From: Sedimenticola sp.
GTDB lineage: Bacteria > Pseudomonadota > Gammaproteobacteria > Chromatiales > Chromatiaceae
NCBI GenBank assembly: GCA_030590525.1
Contig: JAUUYI010000089.1
Location: 1 to 7,776 of the forward strand
Length of the DNA stretch: 7,776 nucleotides
Direction: 5' to 3'
Shown: positions 5,677-7,776 of the stretch, piece after piece
Numbering within the stretch: the first letter of the stretch is position 1
How the letters are laid out: every line of letters begins with the position of its first letter
The notes under the pieces: model-generated
Databases searched by the model: none
Seen by the model: only the letters and a program-made list of their open reading frames with translations
What the model was told of the DNA's origin: nothing
Made by a program: the position numbers and the translations under genes

Positions 5677-6893
5677 TGGGACAAAAAGCGATGAGTGAAG
5701 AGAAAAGAGCGGAACCGGTAACAGCGGACCGGGAAACCAAGACCCAGGCCGGCCAGCAGATTCTAGCCGACAGCAAAGCGCCTGGCCCGATCGAAAGCAC
5801 GATGGTGGTCTACGAAGAGGCGCCACCCGCGGCCAGGAGTGAACTGGACACCATCATTAGTGAGATCCAGATGGATGACCGCACATCCATTATCTTCTTT
5901 GGCTCGAAGACCCAGGAGAAGATGAGTCAGGTCTCCGAGAGCATGCTGGAAGGGGTGAAGAACAAAGACCTCGGCAGCGTCGGCAACTCTCTCAACGATA
6001 TGATCACGGCGATCCGGGGCTTCGACGTCGACTCCCTGATGGAAAAACCCGGATTCTTCGCGCGTCTGTTCAGCAAGGCGGAACCCATCGCCCGGTTCAT
6101 CGGTAAATATGAAGAGGTGCGCGGCCAGATCGATGCCATCACCGATCAGCTCAACGACCACAAGACCACGCTGCTGACCGATATCGTCTCTTTGGAGAAG
6201 CTGTACGACGCAAATATCGACTATTTCCACCAGCTGGAACTGTACCTCTCCGCCGGCGAGGAAAAACTCCGGCGCCTGGATGAAGAAGAGATCCCGAAAC
6301 TGGCCGAGGCGGCCGCTGCCGATACCGGGAATATGCTCGAGGCCCAGAAGCTGCGGGACCTGCGTAGCGCCCGGGATGATCTGGAGCGCCGTACCCACGA
6401 CCTGCGCCTGACCCGCCAGGTAGCCATGCAGAGCCTGCCGAGCATCCGCCTGGTACAGGAAAATGACAAGGGGCTGATCACCAAGATCAACTCCACCCTG
6501 GTCAATACGGTGCCCCTGTGGAAGAACCAGCTGGCGCAGGCGGTCACCATCTTCCGCTCCGGGCGGGCGGCGGACACCCTGAAGCGTTCCACCGATCTGA
6601 CCAACGATCTGCTGGAGGCCAACGCCGAGAACCTGAAGCAGGCCAATGCCCAGGTCCGGACCCAGATGGAACGGGGCGTGTTCGACATCCAGTCGGTCAA
6701 ACGGGCCAACAATCTCCTGATCGAGACCATCAATGAGAGCCTGCAGATCGCGGACGAAGGCAAGCGCTCCCGGATTGCCGCGCAGAAAGAGCTGCACACG
6801 ATGGAAAATGAGCTGCGCCAGGCCTTAATGGCCGCCAAGGCCAGGAGCGAAAAGCTGCCGGTGAAGGCAGAGAGTACGGATGGCGCGCAGTAA
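5676..6893 (+). CDS. telA: TelA/YaaN-family toxic anion resistance protein
   Basis: From ATG 5676 this is a 405-residue soluble, highly helical protein with long coiled-coil-like segments (about 185-260 and 300-390). Family signatures are MDDRTSIIFFGSKTQEKM (66-83), the KPGFFARLF loop (124-132) and SIRLVQENDKGLI followed by NTVPLWKNQLAQAV (277-290). TelA/KlaA proteins are linked to tellurite and other toxic-anion or envelope-stress resistance; their biochemical role is unsettled. The first ~50 residues are polar, low in structure and variable. The ATG shares one base with the xpaC stop (TGATG) and has AGAAGG nine bases upstream. TTG 5673 and ATG 5691 are possible alternatives. The stop TAA overlaps the next start (TAATG). 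Length is normal and the frame intact. It likely acts on the cytosolic face of the membrane with the XpaC protein. Confidence 0.93.
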   Translation: MGQKAMSEEKRAEPVTADRETKTQAGQQILADSKAPGPIESTMVVYEEAPPAARSELDTIISEIQMDDRTSIIFFGSKTQEKMSQVSESMLEGVKNKDLGSVGNSLNDMITAIRGFDVDSLMEKPGFFARLFSKAEPIARFIGKYEEVRGQIDAITDQLNDHKTTLLTDIVSLEKLYDANIDYFHQLELYLSAGEEKLRRLDEEEIPKLAEAAAADTGNMLEAQKLRDLRSARDDLERRTHDLRLTRQVAMQSLPSIRLVQENDKGLITKINSTLVNTVPLWKNQLAQAVTIFRSGRAADTLKRSTDLTNDLLEANAENLKQANAQVRTQMERGVFDIQSVKRANNLLIETINESLQIADEGKRSRIAAQKELHTMENELRQALMAAKARSEKLPVKAESTDGAQ

Positions 6894-7776
6894 TGGGGTT
6901 GTTCGACAAACTGTTCGGCGAATTCATCGATGTCATCGAATGGCTCGATGGCAGCAATGACACCATGGTCTACCGTTTCGAGCGCTACAACAACGAGATC
7001 AAATACGGCGCCAAACTGACGGTGCGCGAGTCCCAGAATGCGGTTTTCGTCAACGAAGGTGAGGTGGCCGACCTGCTGACCCCGGGCATGTATGAGCTGG
7101 AGACCAGGAACCTGCCCATCCTCTCCACCCTGCAGCACTGGGACCACGGTTTCCAGAGCCCGTTCAAGGCCGAGGTCTATTACTGCAACATGGTGCGCTT
7201 CACCAACCTCAAGTGGGGCACCCGAAACCCACTGATGCTGCGTGACGAGGAGTTCGGCGCCGTCCGGCTGCGGGCCTTCGGGACCTATGTCGTCCGGATC
7301 AGTGATCCCCGGGTCTTCATCCGGGAGATCTCCGGCACCGATGGACTCTTCACCACCGATGAGATCAGCGAGCAGCTGCGTAACCTGATCACCTCCCGGT
7401 TCGCGAATATCATCGGCCAGTCGGGCATTCCCGCGCTGGACCTGGCCGCCAACTACGATCAGCTCGGCGGCTTCATCACCGAACGCATCGCACCCGAGTT
7501 CACGGCCTACGGACTGGAACTCACCAAGATGCTGATCGAGAACATATCCCTGCCCCCGGAGGTGGAAGCGGCGCTGGATAAGCGCACCAGCATGGGGATG
7601 CTCGGCAATCTGGACAAATACCTCAAGTACCAGACGGCCGAGGCCATGGGAAAAGGGGGTGAAGGCGGCAGCAGCATGTCCGATGCCATGGGAATGGGGG
7701 TCGGACTGGCGATGGCAGGCAAGATGGCAGAGAGCATACGCAGCAGCGGTGCCACGCCACCACCCATACCGCAGCA
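6893..7776 (+). CDS. SPFH-domain protein, YdjI-like (3' end outside window)
   Basis: The visible 294 residues begin MGLFDKLFGEFIDVIEW, with no signal or transmembrane segment, followed by an SPFH (band-7-like) domain from about 25 to 225 (VRESQNAVFVNEGEVADLLTPG; YEL near 67; LRAFGTYVVRISDPR; YGLELTKMLIENISLPPE). This is the pattern of the B. subtilis YdjI group, sometimes labelled virion core protein, which forms scaffolds at the membrane and there works with PspA and YdjG/YdjH. After it come a Lys/Tyr helix (KYLKYQTAEAM), a glycine-methionine-rich region (254-277) and a proline-rich linker (ATPPPIPQ). In relatives such a linker leads to a small C-terminal zinc-ribbon or GYF-type domain, which would lie outside the window. 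ATG 6893 overlaps the telA stop by one base. The membrane-scaffold role and partnership with TelA/XpaC are inferred from family and operon. Confidence 0.9.
   Translation, partial: MGLFDKLFGEFIDVIEWLDGSNDTMVYRFERYNNEIKYGAKLTVRESQNAVFVNEGEVADLLTPGMYELETRNLPILSTLQHWDHGFQSPFKAEVYYCNMVRFTNLKWGTRNPLMLRDEEFGAVRLRAFGTYVVRISDPRVFIREISGTDGLFTTDEISEQLRNLITSRFANIIGQSGIPALDLAANYDQLGGFITERIAPEFTAYGLELTKMLIENISLPPEVEAALDKRTSMGMLGNLDKYLKYQTAEAMGKGGEGGSSMSDAMGMGVGLAMAGKMAESIRSSGATPPPIPQ

Noticed and set aside
5763..6797. Long open frame on the minus strand opposite telA
   Set aside because: It lies wholly inside a clear TelA-family gene, matches no family I recognise, and is explained by the high GC and codon pattern of the real gene.

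Overview
The window looks like the chromosome of a Gammaproteobacterium. Coding GC is high, there is a FAD-type protoporphyrinogen oxidase, and the spacers carry short palindromic GTAGGTTGGGC / GTAGGATGGGC repeats of a kind common in that class. A free-living or symbiotic sulfur oxidiser is a guess; no gene here fixes the genus.

Left part (1-815): a tRNA-Lys(UUU) gene on the minus strand has a strong consensus promoter. Directly beyond its 3' end lies the start of a tyrosine-recombinase integrase gene that reads away from the tRNA and leaves the window at base 1. This is the classic edge of an element integrated at a tRNA gene, so most of the element lies outside the window. The integrase has an in-frame TGA at codon 21, where related proteins appear to have Trp, so it is probably inactive or N-terminally shortened. 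A set of AGGTACA half-sites sits over its start and probable promoter.

Middle (816-2980): the minus-strand protoporphyrinogen oxidase gene hemG (haem synthesis) stands alone. It is bracketed by three copies of a dispersed repeat (two to its left, one inverted to its right) and a separate double-hairpin element. The spacer between hemG and the plus-strand operon holds the inverted repeat copy, which includes a TATAAT box, and about 190 bases with three successive possible hairpins.

Right part (2981-7776): a very compact plus-strand operon of five genes: an uncharacterised radical SAM protein, a 34-residue single-pass membrane peptide, an XpaC-family four-helix membrane protein, a TelA/YaaN-family protein, and an SPFH-domain protein like B. 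subtilis YdjI (cut by the window end). Junctions are a 26-base overlap, a 4-base gap, a one-base TGATG overlap and a one-base TAATG overlap, so translation is probably coupled throughout. XpaC-TelA is a known pair linked to toxic-anion and envelope stress. Joining it to an SPFH scaffold, a micro-membrane protein and a radical SAM enzyme suggests a membrane stress or repair module with an unknown chemical step. This operon is the strongest candidate for an undescribed system.
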